Shown here in pieces: positions 33,374-43,228 of a stretch of DNA of 64,000 nucleotides. The first letter of the stretch is position 1. Each line of letters starts with the position of its first letter. This DNA is from Desulfatitalea tepidiphila (GTDB taxonomy: Bacteria > Desulfobacterota > Desulfobacteria > Desulfobacterales > Desulfosarcinaceae): positions 620,001 through 684,000 of the forward strand of contig NZ_BCAG01000006.1 of the NCBI RefSeq assembly GCF_001293685.1, written 5' to 3'. A program made the translations under genes and the position numbers. A model generated the notes under the pieces. The model was given only the letters and a program-made list of their open reading frames with translations. It was not told the origin of the DNA and did no database searches.

Positions 33374-36300
33374 ATGACGAGGTTGTCCGACCTGCCGCCT
33401 GATCCGCCCGCTCGGACGGGTCTGTATGATCCGCGCTGGGAACACGATGCCTGCGGTGTCGGATTCATCTGCCGCCTCGACGGTACCCCCTCCCACGATA
33501 TCGTCGCCAACGGCCTGCAGATTCTGCTCAACCTGGCCCACCGCGGCGCACTGGCCTGCGATGCGGAGACCGGCGACGGGGCCGGCATCATGATCCAGAT
33601 GCCGGACCGCTTCTTCCGGCGGCTGTGCCGAGACGACGGCATCGATCTGCCCCCGGCCGGCCGATATGCCAGCGGTTTGGTCTTTCTCCCCCATGCCGCC
33701 GACCAGCAGATTTTCTGCAAAACTCAGCTTGAAACCTTGACCCGTCAGGAGGGCCAGCGGGTGCTCGGCTGGCGCCCGGTTCCGGTGCGGCCGGACGTTC
33801 TGGGCCCATTGTCGCGCCATGCGGCACCGCACGTCCAGCAGATCTTCATCGGGTGCGGCGACACGGCAGCGGATCAGGCCGACTTCGAGCGCCGGCTCTA
33901 CCTGATCCGACGCCAGGTGGAAAAGACGGTCCTGGCCGCCGACCTGTCGGAAAAGAAGAAATTTCATGTTCCCAGCCTCTCCAGCCGCACCTTTATATAT
34001 AAGGGCATGTTCACGGCCGACCAGGTGGGCGGTTTCTTTGCAGACCTGGCCGAGGCCGAGCTGGAGAGCGCCCTGGCCATGGTGCACCAGCGCTACAGCA
34101 CCAACACCTTTCCCTCCTGGGACCTGGCCCATCCGTTTCGTTTCATCGCCCACAACGGCGAGATCAACACCCTGCGCGGCAACCTGAACTGGCTGCGATC
34201 GCGCGAGGCGCGGATGGCGTCGTCCCTTTTCGGCCGGGACCTGGCCAAGCTGATGCCCGTGGTACGCCCCGGCGCCAGCGATTCGGCCAGCCTGGACAGC
34301 GTGGTGGAGCTGCTCTACCACGCCGGACGCACCCTGCCCCACTGCATCATGATGCTGATTCCCGAGGCGTGGCAGCACCACGCGGCCATGACCGGCGAGC
34401 GCCGCGCCTTTTACGAGTACCATGCCCACCTTTCGGAACCCTGGGACGGACCGGCCACCGTGCCGTTCAGCGACGGCCGCTGCATCGGAGCGGTGCTGGA
34501 CCGCAACGGCCTGCGCCCTTCGCGCTACACTGTGACCCGCGACGGCCTGGTGGTCATGGCCTCGGAGACCGGGGTGCTCGAGATCGCCCCGGAACGGGTG
34601 CTGCACAAAGGCCGCCTGCAACCGGGTCGCATGTTCCTGGCTGATCTGGAGGCCGGCCGCATCGTGCCGGACGAGGAGATCAAGGCCGCGGTCACCGGCC
34701 GCCGGCCCTATGGCCGATGGCTGCGCGACAACCAGTTGACCCTGGAGCGGCTGGCGCCGGCCAAAGCACCGATGGCGCCCGATACCGCCACCCTGCGGCG
34801 CCGGCACCATCTGTTCGGCTACACCCAGGAGGACCTCAAGCTGATTCTGCCGCCCATGCTGATAGACGGCAAGGAGCCCACCGGCTCCATGGGCGACGAC
34901 ATTCCGCCGGCCATCCTGTCGCGCCGTCCGCGACTGCTCTACGACTACTTCCGGCAGCTCTTCGCCCAGGTGACCAACCCGCCCCTGGACGCCATCCGCG
35001 AAGAGCTGGTCACCTCTCTGCACACCTACCTGGGCGGCGAACAGAACCTGCTCGACGAATCCCCGTGGCACTGTCGCCGCATCCGGTTGGACGGACCTGT
35101 TCTGACCAACGCCCAGCTGGCGGCCCTGTGTGCCAGCGATCGACCCGGCATCCATACGGTCCGACTGGACGCTTGTTTTGCGGCCGCCAGGGGTGCCGCA
35201 GGGCTGGACCAGGGCATGACGGCCCTCTGCCGGGCCGCGGCTGAAGCCGTATGCGAAGGCGCCACGGTGCTGGTGCTTTCCGACCGCGCCGCCGACGAGA
35301 AGCGGGCGCCCATTCCCGCTCTTCTCGCCGTGGCCGGCGTGCATCACCATCTGATCCGCGAAGGGCTGCGCACCCGCTGCGGCCTGGTGGTGGAGAGCGC
35401 CGAACCGCGGGAAGTGCATCACTTCTGCTGCCTGCTCGGCTACGGCGCCGGCGCGATCAACCCCTACATGGTTTTCGACACCGCAGCGGCCATGGTCACG
35501 GCCGGCGAGCTCAGGGTGGCCGACCCGGCGACGGCCGTGGAGAAGTACATCCATGCCGTGGAAAAGGGGATTCTCAAGGTGATGTCCAAGGTGGGCATCT
35601 CCACCCTGCAGAGTTACCAGGGGGCCCAGATCTTCGAATGCCTGGGGGTGTCGCCGGCTGTGGTCGAACGCTTCTTTACCGACACGGCCACGCGCATCGA
35701 AGGCGCCGATCTGGAAAGCATCGCTGCGGAAACTCTGTCCCGCCACGCACGCGCCTTCCAACGCTGGGATGCGGCCGCACCGCCGGTGCTGCCATCTGGC
35801 GGAAAATACAAGTGGCGCCGCGACGGGGAAGCGCACCAGTACAACCCGACCATGCTGGCCCGCTTCCGCCAGGCCGTGTTCGACGATGACTGGGACAAAT
35901 GGCAAGCCTACTCGGCGACGGTGGACGCGCAAAACCGCAGCGAAGGGCTGCTGCGCGGCCTGATCGATTTTCACCCCGACCGGCCGCCGGTGCCCCTCGA
36001 AGAGGTGGAGCCGTGGACCGACATCGTCAGGCGCTTCAAGACCGGCGCCATGTCCTATGGCTCGATCAGCAAAGAGGCCCATGAGGCCGTGGCCATCGCC
36101 ATGAACCGCATCGGCGGCCGCAGCAACAGTGGCGAAGGCGGTGAGGATGCGGACCGTTACAAGCCCGATGCCAACGGCGACTGGCGCAACAGCGCCATCA
36201 AGCAGATCGCCTCGGGCCGCTTCGGGGTGACCGGCGACTACCTGATCAGCGCCGCCGAGCTTCAGATCAAGATGGCCCAGGGCGCCAAACCCGGCGAGGG

Positions 36301-37915
36301 CGGCCAGCTGCCCGGCTTCAAAGTCTACCCCTGGATCGCCCGGACGCGCCACAGCACCCCGTATGTGGGCTTGATATCGCCGCCGCCGCACCACGACATC
36401 TACTCCATCGAAGATCTATCCCAGCTGATCTACGATCTGAAACGCGCCAACCGACGGGCCCGCATCAGCGTCAAGCTGGTCTCCACCGTGGGCGTGGGCA
36501 CCATCGCCGCCGGCGTGGTCAAGGGCGGGGCCGACTGCGTCCTGATCAGTGGGGACACGGGCGGCACGGGCGCCTCTCCCCAGGGATCGATCCGTTATGC
36601 CGGCGCCCCCTGGGAGCTGGGCCTGCCCGAAGCTCACCAGACCCTGGTGATCAACGGCTTGCGCGACCGCATGGTGCTCGAATGCGACGGCCAGCTCAAA
36701 ACCGGCCGCGACGTGGCCATCGCCTGCCTGCTGGGGGCCGAGGAATTCGGCTTCGGCACCCTCGCCCTGGTGGCCCTGGGCTGCATCATGATGCGCGTCT
36801 GCCACCTGAACACCTGTCCGGTGGGCATCGCCACCCAGGACCCGGAACTGCGCAAGAAGTTTGCCGGCCGTCCGGAACACCTGATTCACATGATGCGCTT
36901 CATGGCCGAAGAGTTGCGCCATATCATGGCCCGGCTCGGCTTCCGACGGGTGTCGGAGATGGTGGGCCGCACCCAGGTGCTCGATTTTACGCCGGCCATC
37001 GACCACTGGAAAGCCCGGGGCGTGGACCTCACCGACGTGCTGCGCCGGGTCAGGACACCGGTGCATGTCATGGCCCATTGCGGCGATATCAAAGATCAGC
37101 CCTTCGACGAGACCCTGGAGGAGCAGGTGCGCGCCCAGGCCACACCGCTGTTCGACGAGCGCCGGCCGGTGCGCGTCGATGTGATTCTGCGCAACATCCA
37201 CCGAACGTTCGGCACGCGCCTGAGCAGCGAGCTCTGCGAACGCTTCGGCGAGGCGGGCCTGCCCGACGACAGCCTGGTCCTGAATTGCCGGGGATCGGCC
37301 GGCCAGAGCTTCTTCGCCTTTGGCGTCAAGGGCATGACAGCCGTGGTCCACGGCGATGCCAACGACTATTTCGGCAAAGGACTCTCGGGAGCGAAACTGG
37401 TGATCCGACCGCCCGAGGGGGCGACCTTCGCGGCCGAAGAGAATGTGATTATCGGCAACGTGGCCTTTTACGGCGCCACCGGCGGCGAGGCTTATGTTCG
37501 CGGCATCTGCGGCGAGCGCTTCTGCGTGCGCAACAGCGGCGTGCGGGCCGTGGTGGAGGGCACCGGCGACCACGCCTGCGAATACATGACCGGCGGCCTG
37601 GTGGTGATCCTGGGCCCCACCGGACGCAACACCGCAGCCGGCATGAGCGGCGGCATCCTCTACGTTCTGGACGAAGCGGGCGATTTCGGCCGGCTGCGCT
37701 GCAACCGCGAGATGGTGGATCTCGATCCGGTGGCAACGGACGAGGACCGTGACGAGTTGCAGCAGATGATCCAGCGCCACTTCGACCATACCCGGAGCCC
37801 GGTGGCCCGGCGGGTGCTCGATCGATGGGAGGCGGTTCTGCCTCGATTCGTCAAGGTCATTCCCGTCGATTACAAACGGGCCCTGGCCGGCGAGGCCGGA
37901 CCGGGCAAGGAATAG
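33374..37915 (+). CDS. gltB: Glutamate synthase large subunit
   Basis: The 1513-residue protein makes glutamate from glutamine and 2-oxoglutarate. The N-terminal class II amidotransferase domain begins at Cys27 (DACGVGF), which becomes the catalytic N-terminus after cleavage of a short propeptide. The central domain, the FMN-binding synthase barrel (around residues 850-1200, with GGRSNSGEGGEDADR) and the Cys cluster for the 3Fe-4S centre (CHLNTCPVGIATQ, about residue 1140) are present. The C-terminal beta-helix repeats (GxxxGxNxxIxGxV) follow. It lies 12 bases from gltD, and the ATG follows GGGGAAGGA. All key motifs appear intact. Confidence 0.95.
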   Translation: MTRLSDLPPDPPARTGLYDPRWEHDACGVGFICRLDGTPSHDIVANGLQILLNLAHRGALACDAETGDGAGIMIQMPDRFFRRLCRDDGIDLPPAGRYASGLVFLPHAADQQIFCKTQLETLTRQEGQRVLGWRPVPVRPDVLGPLSRHAAPHVQQIFIGCGDTAADQADFERRLYLIRRQVEKTVLAADLSEKKKFHVPSLSSRTFIYKGMFTADQVGGFFADLAEAELESALAMVHQRYSTNTFPSWDLAHPFRFIAHNGEINTLRGNLNWLRSREARMASSLFGRDLAKLMPVVRPGASDSASLDSVVELLYHAGRTLPHCIMMLIPEAWQHHAAMTGERRAFYEYHAHLSEPWDGPATVPFSDGRCIGAVLDRNGLRPSRYTVTRDGLVVMASETGVLEIAPERVLHKGRLQPGRMFLADLEAGRIVPDEEIKAAVTGRRPYGRWLRDNQLTLERLAPAKAPMAPDTATLRRRHHLFGYTQEDLKLILPPMLIDGKEPTGSMGDDIPPAILSRRPRLLYDYFRQLFAQVTNPPLDAIREELVTSLHTYLGGEQNLLDESPWHCRRIRLDGPVLTNAQLAALCASDRPGIHTVRLDACFAAARGAAGLDQGMTALCRAAAEAVCEGATVLVLSDRAADEKRAPIPALLAVAGVHHHLIREGLRTRCGLVVESAEPREVHHFCCLLGYGAGAINPYMVFDTAAAMVTAGELRVADPATAVEKYIHAVEKGILKVMSKVGISTLQSYQGAQIFECLGVSPAVVERFFTDTATRIEGADLESIAAETLSRHARAFQRWDAAAPPVLPSGGKYKWRRDGEAHQYNPTMLARFRQAVFDDDWDKWQAYSATVDAQNRSEGLLRGLIDFHPDRPPVPLEEVEPWTDIVRRFKTGAMSYGSISKEAHEAVAIAMNRIGGRSNSGEGGEDADRYKPDANGDWRNSAIKQIASGRFGVTGDYLISAAELQIKMAQGAKPGEGGQLPGFKVYPWIARTRHSTPYVGLISPPPHHDIYSIEDLSQLIYDLKRANRRARISVKLVSTVGVGTIAAGVVKGGADCVLISGDTGGTGASPQGSIRYAGAPWELGLPEAHQTLVINGLRDRMVLECDGQLKTGRDVAIACLLGAEEFGFGTLALVALGCIMMRVCHLNTCPVGIATQDPELRKKFAGRPEHLIHMMRFMAEELRHIMARLGFRRVSEMVGRTQVLDFTPAIDHWKARGVDLTDVLRRVRTPVHVMAHCGDIKDQPFDETLEEQVRAQATPLFDERRPVRVDVILRNIHRTFGTRLSSELCERFGEAGLPDDSLVLNCRGSAGQSFFAFGVKGMTAVVHGDANDYFGKGLSGAKLVIRPPEGATFAAEENVIIGNVAFYGATGGEAYVRGICGERFCVRNSGVRAVVEGTGDHACEYMTGGLVVILGPTGRNTAAGMSGGILYVLDEAGDFGRLRCNREMVDLDPVATDEDRDELQQMIQRHFDHTRSPVARRVLDRWEAVLPRFVKVIPVDYKRALAGEAGPGKE

Positions 37916-37926
37916 GCGAGGCCCAC

Positions 37927-39387
37927 ATGGGAAAACCGACCGGTTTCAAGGAGTATGACCGCGAGCTGCCCAAACGGCGTCCGGTGGAGGTGCGCATCGG
38001 CGACTATCGGGAGATCTACGAACCGTTTCCCAAAGAGAAGCTCACCGCCCAGGCCGCGCGATGCATGGATTGCGGGGTGCCCACCTGCATCTCGGGCTGC
38101 CCCCTGGGCAACCTGATTCCCGAATGGAACGATGCGGTCTACCGCGGACTCTGGAAAGAGGCCATCGAACGGCTCGGTGCCACCAACAACTTCCCCGAAT
38201 TCACCGGCCGCCTCTGCCCGGCGCCGTGCGAGGAGGCCTGCGTGCTCGCCATCAACGAACCGGCGGTCACCATCGAGCAGATCGAAAAGGAGATCATCGA
38301 GTACGCCTTTGCCCAGGGCTGGATCCAGCCCCGGCCGCCGACAAGACGTAGCGGACGGCGCGTGGCCGTGGTGGGTTCGGGGCCATCGGGCTTGGCCTGC
38401 GCCCAGCAACTCAACCGGGCCGGCCACCGGGTCACCGTTTTCGAGCGCAGCGACCGCATCGGCGGCTTGCTGCGCTACGGCATTCCCGACTTCAAGATGG
38501 AAAAGCATGTGATCGACCGGCGGATCGACATCCTGCAGCAGGAGGGCATCCAATTCCGCGTCAACGCCCATGTGGGCGTCAACCTGGACCCGAAAACACT
38601 CAAAGCGTTCGACGCCGTGGTGCTTTGCCTGGGGGCCACGGTGCCGCGCGACCTGCCCCTGCCCGGCCGCGAGCTGGCAGGCATTCACTTTGCCATGGAG
38701 TTTCTCGCCCAGCAGAATCGCATCAATGCCGGCGACGACCTGGGCATCGAGCGCATCAGCGCCGAGGGGAAGGATGTGATCGTCATCGGCGGCGGGGACA
38801 CGGGCAGCGACTGCGTCGGCACCTGCCTGCGCCAGAACGCCCGTTCGGTGACCAATTTCGAGGCCGCGGCCCAACCCACCCCGGATCGGCCGGCGCACCA
38901 ACCCTGGCCCTACTACCCCATGCGGCTGCGGACCAGCAGCTCCCACGAGGAGGGCGGCGAGCGCCACTGGAACGTGTTGACCAAGGAATTTTCGGGTCAA
39001 GATCGGGTCGAAGCGCTGACCACGGTGGAGGTCCGCATGCATGCCCAACCCGGCGGGCCGCCGCGCATCGAAGAGATAGCCGGCAGCGAACGGGTGTGGC
39101 AAACCGACCTGGTGCTCATCGCCATCGGCTACAGCGGCCCGGAAACCCATCCGCTGGCCGACCGGCTGGGCCTCAGGACCACGGCCGGGGGCGCCATCGC
39201 CACCAGCACCGGCTACATGACCGATACCCCGGGCATCTTCACGGCGGGTGACGCCCATCGCGGCCAATCGCTCATCGTCTGGGCCATCTCCGAAGGCCGC
39301 GAGGCAGCTCGGGAAGTGGATATCTACCTCATGGGCAAGAGCGACCTGCCGGCCAAGGGGTGCTGTGACCTGCCCCTGATCCGCTAA
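37927..39387 (+). CDS. gltD: Glutamate synthase small subunit
   Basis: Electron-input partner of GltB: takes electrons from NAD(P)H through FAD and two 4Fe-4S clusters. Start at 37927 (MGKPTGFKEYDRE), the family start; the frame is open upstream within gltB. Cysteine motifs at about residues 45-56 (CMDCGVPTCISGC) and 98-105 (CPAPCEEAC). The FAD fold (VVGSGPSGLACAQ) is near residue 150 and the NAD(P) fold (VIGGGDTGSDC) near 290. The C-terminal TAGD motif (FTAGDAHRGQS) is present. Length 486 is normal. Confidence 0.95.
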   Translation: MGKPTGFKEYDRELPKRRPVEVRIGDYREIYEPFPKEKLTAQAARCMDCGVPTCISGCPLGNLIPEWNDAVYRGLWKEAIERLGATNNFPEFTGRLCPAPCEEACVLAINEPAVTIEQIEKEIIEYAFAQGWIQPRPPTRRSGRRVAVVGSGPSGLACAQQLNRAGHRVTVFERSDRIGGLLRYGIPDFKMEKHVIDRRIDILQQEGIQFRVNAHVGVNLDPKTLKAFDAVVLCLGATVPRDLPLPGRELAGIHFAMEFLAQQNRINAGDDLGIERISAEGKDVIVIGGGDTGSDCVGTCLRQNARSVTNFEAAAQPTPDRPAHQPWPYYPMRLRTSSSHEEGGERHWNVLTKEFSGQDRVEALTTVEVRMHAQPGGPPRIEEIAGSERVWQTDLVLIAIGYSGPETHPLADRLGLRTTAGGAIATSTGYMTDTPGIFTAGDAHRGQSLIVWAISEGREAAREVDIYLMGKSDLPAKGCCDLPLIR

Positions 39388-39394
39388 ACTGAAA

Positions 39395-39850
39395 TCAGGT
39401 CATTTTGATGGCCACATCGATGGCGAAGGCGCCCTTTTCGGTCTGGCAGGGGATCGAAATGATGGGAACGCCCTTGGGAAAGGCGATGCGGTGCAAGCCG
39501 AGCACCACACTCGGCACCGAGATGGTCGTATTGGTCTGGGGAAAATCCTTCTTGGCGTCGCCGGCCACCATGTTGGCGATCTCGCCGATGGCATCGGTGC
39601 AGTCCGAGTTCACCTTCTCCAGCTTCTCTCCCAGCAGGGCCGACGCCAGCTCGAGGGCGATCTTCTCGGGAAAACTGACCACCACACACCCGGTCACCTC
39701 GCCGCTGATGCCGATGATGCCGCTGATCTCGAAGGTCGAGGTCATATCCTTTTTGATGGTGGGCTTGCCCAGGGTGTAGGGGACCTCGATCATGGTTTCG
39801 AACACGTTCTTCACGGCCGAGAGGAACGGATTGATATACTTGACATCCAT
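39395..39850 (-). CDS. cheX: CheX-like chemotaxis phosphatase
   Basis: A 151-residue protein of the CheC/CheX/FliY family, which dephosphorylates CheY-P. The conserved ExxN pair is in AIGEIANMVAGDAK (about residues 95-100). Neighbouring GEVTGCVVVSFPE and VLGLHRIAFPKG match the CheX fold. I prefer the second ATG (39850) preceded by AAAGGTGA. It converges with gltD with seven bases between stops. No other chemotaxis gene is adjacent, but CheY-like regulators lie elsewhere in the window (50897-51277). Confidence 0.85.
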   Translation of the reverse strand: MDVKYINPFLSAVKNVFETMIEVPYTLGKPTIKKDMTSTFEISGIIGISGEVTGCVVVSFPEKIALELASALLGEKLEKVNSDCTDAIGEIANMVAGDAKKDFPQTNTTISVPSVVLGLHRIAFPKGVPIISIPCQTEKGAFAIDVAIKMT

Positions 39851-39909
39851 CAAACGAATCACCTTTCTTTAAATGTTTACGGCGCCGTCCAGCAACAGCT
39901 GGTGGGCGC

Positions 39910-40398
39910 TCAAGCGCCGCAACACTTTTTGTATTTTTTCCCGCTCCCGCAGGGACACGGATCGTTGCGGCCCACCTTGGGGCCCTGGCGGACAAACTGC
40001 ACCGTCTTGGGCGCCTTGCCGTCCATGAAATACCATTTGCCGTCCTTCTTCACGAACTCGGCGATTTCCTTGTGGTCGATGGGCTTGCCCTTCTGTCGAT
40101 ACCGGGCGTTGAATTCCACCGTACCCGTCGCGTCCTCCGGGCCGCCGGCTTCGGTAGCCACGATCTCCAGCCCCAGCCACTCGGCTGTCTTGGACCACTC
40201 CAACACCTGGTCGCGGTTGACGCCCCCGCGTTTGCGGGGATGGGTGCTTTCCTCAACGAAATCCACGGCCCCTTTGACATGGGCCGTATAGCGTGCGCGC
40301 ATCAAGGCTTCGGCCGTTGGTGCGGGTTGTCCCTCTTCGATCAATGGCCGGCAGCAGGCCGCGTAAGTCTGACCGCTACCGCAAGGGCATGGTTCCAT
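39910..40398 (-). CDS. ychJ: YchJ-like protein with two SEC-C zinc motifs (UPF0225)
   Basis: 162 residues with a SEC-C motif at each end ([13 protein letters not shown] near the N-terminus and [13 protein letters not shown] at the C-terminus), flanking an NTF2-like middle domain (residues 25-130, [15 protein letters not shown] and WYFMDG). This is the arrangement of E. coli YchJ. SEC-C motifs bind zinc and can contact SecB or proteins. Start at 40398 after GAGGAGC; the upstream ATG at 40431 lies within the MITE-like repeat boundary. Confidence 0.85.
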   Translation of the reverse strand: MEPCPCGSGQTYAACCRPLIEEGQPAPTAEALMRARYTAHVKGAVDFVEESTHPRKRGGVNRDQVLEWSKTAEWLGLEIVATEAGGPEDATGTVEFNARYRQKGKPIDHKEIAEFVKKDGKWYFMDGKAPKTVQFVRQGPKVGRNDPCPCGSGKKYKKCCGA

Positions 40399-40416
40399 AT
40401 AGATGCTCCTCGTTGT

Positions 40417-40556
40417 GTATCCATCCACCAATGGCCAATTCGCCCGATATCTGCGTTCTGCTCAAAATTTTATCCTCGGAATATTCGACATATGCCTGCG
40501 GCAAAATTTTTCGCACGCCTTGATCTCGACCCAATTTGCCTATTTCTGGATGGACA
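40417..40556. mobile_element. MITE-like inverted-repeat element, copy A
   Basis: About 140 bases with imperfect 21-base terminal inverted repeats (atccatccaccaatggccaa and, at the other end, the reverse complement TCCATCCAGAAATAGGCAA). The body is about 85% identical to copy B at 53014-53158 in reverse orientation; both share tctgctcaaaattttatcct and catatgcctgcgg. A left-end fragment is at 49335-49370. It encodes nothing. Such elements move with the help of a transposase elsewhere in the genome. Confidence 0.75.
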
Positions 40557-40629
40557 CGCTTTAAAGTATTTCCGCACTCCCATACCTTAAAAGGTCACAG
40601 CCGGGCAAGTGGCGTTTGACCAAATCCGC

Positions 40630-41346
40630 TCAATCCGAGAGATAGTATTCGATGGTCGAAACGACCCGCACCTTTTTGATGTGCGGATTGTTACGGTCCC
40701 GGTCACCGATGGAAAACTGCCCCTGGCTGGCCCGTTTGATCTTGCCCAGCCGGCTCTTGGAGTCCTTGGCGAATTTTTCCGCCACCTCCCTGGCCTGAGT
40801 GGTGGCCTGTTCGATCATGGACGGTTTGACCTCGTTGAGCCGGGTGAACAGATATTCGGTGGCATGCTCATACGTATTGTCCGCAATGGCGATACCTTGC
40901 TTGCCCAGGTCGCCCATTTTGTTCATGGCCGCTCGCACGGTATCGATCTTGGAACTGTACACGGTCACGGTCTGGGTGGCCATGTATCGGAATTCGATGC
41001 GCGCCTTTTCATAGCCCTGGGCCAGCTTGTCGCTGATGCCGGGCGCCGATACGGTCAACTCCTGCCGTTCGATCCCATTGGCCTCCAGAAAGGCGATCAA
41101 GGTCTGGGTGTGCCTTTCGGTGACGAGATACAGCTCGGTCAAGTCGTTTCCGGCCTCCACGAAGCTGATGGGCCAAATGACAATATCGGCCGGATACTCC
41201 CGTTCCGATAGTCCTTTTACGGTGACCGTGCGCTCGTAGGCCTTGAACTTGAGTGCGCTGGTGCCCAGCAGGTAACCCAGTGCGGTGAGCCCCAACAAGA
41301 GGCACACCCCCAGAATAAGAGCGCTTTTGACATGGTTCTGTTGCAT
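40630..41346 (-). CDS. SIMPL (DUF541) domain protein with N-terminal membrane anchor
   Basis: Start at 41346 (MQQNHVKSAL) after AAAAAGGAGGATTCG. An N-terminal hydrophobic helix (residues 8-31) anchors or exports the 238-residue protein. The rest (TVTVKGLSEREYPADIVIWP and on) is the SIMPL domain, periplasmic and of poorly known function, found in oxidative-stress and outer-membrane proteins such as BP26. It lies 17 bases after the acyltransferase stop on the same strand. Confidence 0.85.
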   Translation of the reverse strand: MQQNHVKSALILGVCLLLGLTALGYLLGTSALKFKAYERTVTVKGLSEREYPADIVIWPISFVEAGNDLTELYLVTERHTQTLIAFLEANGIERQELTVSAPGISDKLAQGYEKARIEFRYMATQTVTVYSSKIDTVRAAMNKMGDLGKQGIAIADNTYEHATEYLFTRLNEVKPSMIEQATTQAREVAEKFAKDSKSRLGKIKRASQGQFSIGDRDRNNPHIKKVRVVSTIEYYLSD

Positions 41347-41363
41347 CGAATCCTCCTTTTTAA

Positions 41364-42092
41364 TCAACCTTCACACAATACCGATATCCGCTCCCGCACC
41401 AGGCCTGAAATCGCCTTCACCGGCATCGCCTGGATCTCCCCATAGGCGATGGGTGCGCCGAAGCGCAGGGTCATACGACCGGGTCGAATCATCAGGCTAC
41501 CCTTGCGCTTGATCTCGAAGGCCCCGACCATGGCCAGGGGCACGATGTCCACGCCCGCTCGTTTGGCCAGCACGAAGGCGCCCGGCTTGAAGGCCTGGAG
41601 CCGCCCGTCCAGGGTGCGACCGCCTTCGGGCAGGATCAAAATCGATGCGCCCGCTTCGATCGCCTGCGCGGCGATCTTTAGGCTCTGAAGCGCCCGGCGG
41701 CCATTGGTCTGGCTGATGGGGATCATGCCGAGCCGGCGGATGATGCGGCCGTAGAAAAACCAGTCGAAATGCTCGTCCAGCTCCACCCCCCGGAAATAGC
41801 GGGGAATAAACCCATAGAGGACGAACACGTCGAAAATGTTCACATGATTGCAGACAAAGAGGCAGATGCGGTTGCGGGGTAAATGGTCGCGGCCCGCCAC
41901 CGTGACCCGGATGCCAAGGGCGCGCACGATGATCCGGCAGCCGAGTTTGGTCCAGTGGTCGAAACGGCGCGGGTGGAGGAATGCGCCGGCCAGGAGCACC
42001 GCCAGGCCGATGGGCACGAAGGCACACAGACCGCTCGTCCAGGCCAGCAGGCAAATGAGTCTCTCCCTGACACGCATCCTTCGATCCATCAT
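41364..42092 (-). CDS. 1-acyl-sn-glycerol-3-phosphate acyltransferase (PlsC family)
   Basis: Membrane-bound acyltransferase of phospholipid synthesis. The catalytic HxxxxD box is NHVNIFD (near residue 85), and the substrate-binding EGGR box (LPEGGRTL) near 160. An N-terminal membrane helix (residues 12-35) is present. The ATG overlaps the stop of the lipid-kinase gene (ATGA at 42089-42092), so the two are coupled. With the kinase it probably forms a lipid-precursor pair. Confidence 0.88.
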   Translation of the reverse strand: MMDRRMRVRERLICLLAWTSGLCAFVPIGLAVLLAGAFLHPRRFDHWTKLGCRIIVRALGIRVTVAGRDHLPRNRICLFVCNHVNIFDVFVLYGFIPRYFRGVELDEHFDWFFYGRIIRRLGMIPISQTNGRRALQSLKIAAQAIEAGASILILPEGGRTLDGRLQAFKPGAFVLAKRAGVDIVPLAMVGAFEIKRKGSLMIRPGRMTLRFGAPIAYGEIQAMPVKAISGLVRERISVLCEG

Positions 42093-42976
42093 GCGTCGAA
42101 CACCTGCACCCGGCCGGGCAAGACCGTTACGGTAATGGGGGTTTGACCGACGATCTCGCCGTCGGGGGTCAACGACTGGGGTCGGGCCGGTCGAAAGCGC
42201 ATCGTGCGGCCGGTGAATGTTTCCACCTCGGGCAGCCGAAGATGGGTGCCGTTGAAAATTCGCGGCAGGGCAGAGAGCAGGCGCGGCCGGCCGATACGAT
42301 TGAGCAGCACCACATCCAGGAGCCCGTCGTCGATGCGGGCGTGGGGTGCCATGATCATGTTGCCGCCGGTTTTTGTGGAATTACAGATCTCGACGAAGAC
42401 ATTGTCGCGTCGAAAACACTGTCCGTCGATTTCAAATTCCAGGGGGCAGGGAGCCAACCGCAGGGTTTCGAAAAACACGCCGATCAGATAGCTGAAGTCT
42501 CCCCAGCGTTTGAACCGGGCGGCCCTCAGGGCCACATCGGCAACGAACCCGAAGCCGAGGATATTGATGAAATAAATCGTCTGGTCGTCGCAGTCGCATC
42601 GGCCCAGATCGACAGGTCGGGTCTTACCGGCGGCGATTTTGCGAATGGCGTCTTCCCGGCGCCGGATGCCCAAGTCGCGGACAAAGGAATTACCCGAGCC
42701 CACCGGAATGATACCCAGGGGAATTTTCGGCCGAGGATTGCCTCGCATCATGCCGTTGACCACCTCAAAAACGGTCCCATCGCCGCCAAGGGCCACGATG
42801 CCGTCCCAGCCGTTGTCGACCTCCATCTCGGCGATGGCCGCCAGGTGTCGCACGTGACGGGAACAGCCGATTTGAACGTCTATGCCCAGGGTTTTGAAAA
42901 TGGCCCGGGTTTCATGGGCAATCTTGATACCATGCCTGCGACCGGCCAATGGATTCACCAGCATGAGAAGCTTCAT
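42089..42976 (-). CDS. Diacylglycerol/lipid kinase family protein (DAGKc)
   Basis: A 295-residue protein with the DAGK catalytic domain: NPLAGRRHG (residues 8-16), the nucleotide-binding GGDGTVFEVVNG (about 63-74) and GSGNSFVRDLG (about 92). The C-terminal beta sandwich (GGNMIMAPHARIDDGLLDVVLL) is typical. It phosphorylates diacylglycerol or a related lipid. It overlaps the acyltransferase gene, fitting a role in phospholipid precursor recycling. Confidence 0.88.
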   Translation of the reverse strand: MKLLMLVNPLAGRRHGIKIAHETRAIFKTLGIDVQIGCSRHVRHLAAIAEMEVDNGWDGIVALGGDGTVFEVVNGMMRGNPRPKIPLGIIPVGSGNSFVRDLGIRRREDAIRKIAAGKTRPVDLGRCDCDDQTIYFINILGFGFVADVALRAARFKRWGDFSYLIGVFFETLRLAPCPLEFEIDGQCFRRDNVFVEICNSTKTGGNMIMAPHARIDDGLLDVVLLNRIGRPRLLSALPRIFNGTHLRLPEVETFTGRTMRFRPARPQSLTPDGEIVGQTPITVTVLPGRVQVFDA

Positions 42977-42980
42977 AGGA

Positions 42981-43223
42981 TCATCGCATCGGCTGGTTGC
43001 ACTTGGGGCAGCGGGTGCCGAATTTGCTCACCTGCCCTTCCCATCCGCAGTGCCGGCAGACGAAGTAAACGGTGTTTTGCAGGTTGGTCTTCTTCTTGAA
43101 AAACAGCCGCTTGAAAATCTTGAGGAAGATGAAGGCGACAACGGCCACGATCGCATATTGCAGCAGCCGGGCCAGGGTCAGGTCTCCCCACACGATCATG
43201 TCCCATCCCAGATCGACACGCAT
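42981..43223 (-). CDS. Small membrane protein with zinc ribbon (80 aa)
   Basis: One membrane helix (residues 17-37, LLQYAIVAVVAFIFLKIF) followed by basic FFKKKT and a C-terminal zinc ribbon with CRHC (about residue 56) and CPKC (about 72). ATG at 43223 follows GGAGGGGTAGCC, overlapping the thiM end. It sits five bases before the lipid-kinase start, between that gene and thiM on the same strand. I do not recognise the family beyond small ribbon-tail proteins. Confidence 0.7.
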   Translation of the reverse strand: MRVDLGWDMIVWGDLTLARLLQYAIVAVVAFIFLKIFKRLFFKKKTNLQNTVYFVCRHCGWEGQVSKFGTRCPKCNQPMR

Positions 43224-43228
43224 CTTGG

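Noticed and set aside
32615-36394. A 1259-codon open frame on the minus strand
   Set aside because: It lies antisense to the yebC-family gene and gltB, whose protein families are certain; such long antisense frames are an effect of high GC. No ribosome-binding site or family signature.
36416-37789. A 457-codon minus-strand frame, and a similar one at 37870-39267
   Set aside because: Antisense shadows of gltB and gltD; both are real enzymes with intact motifs.
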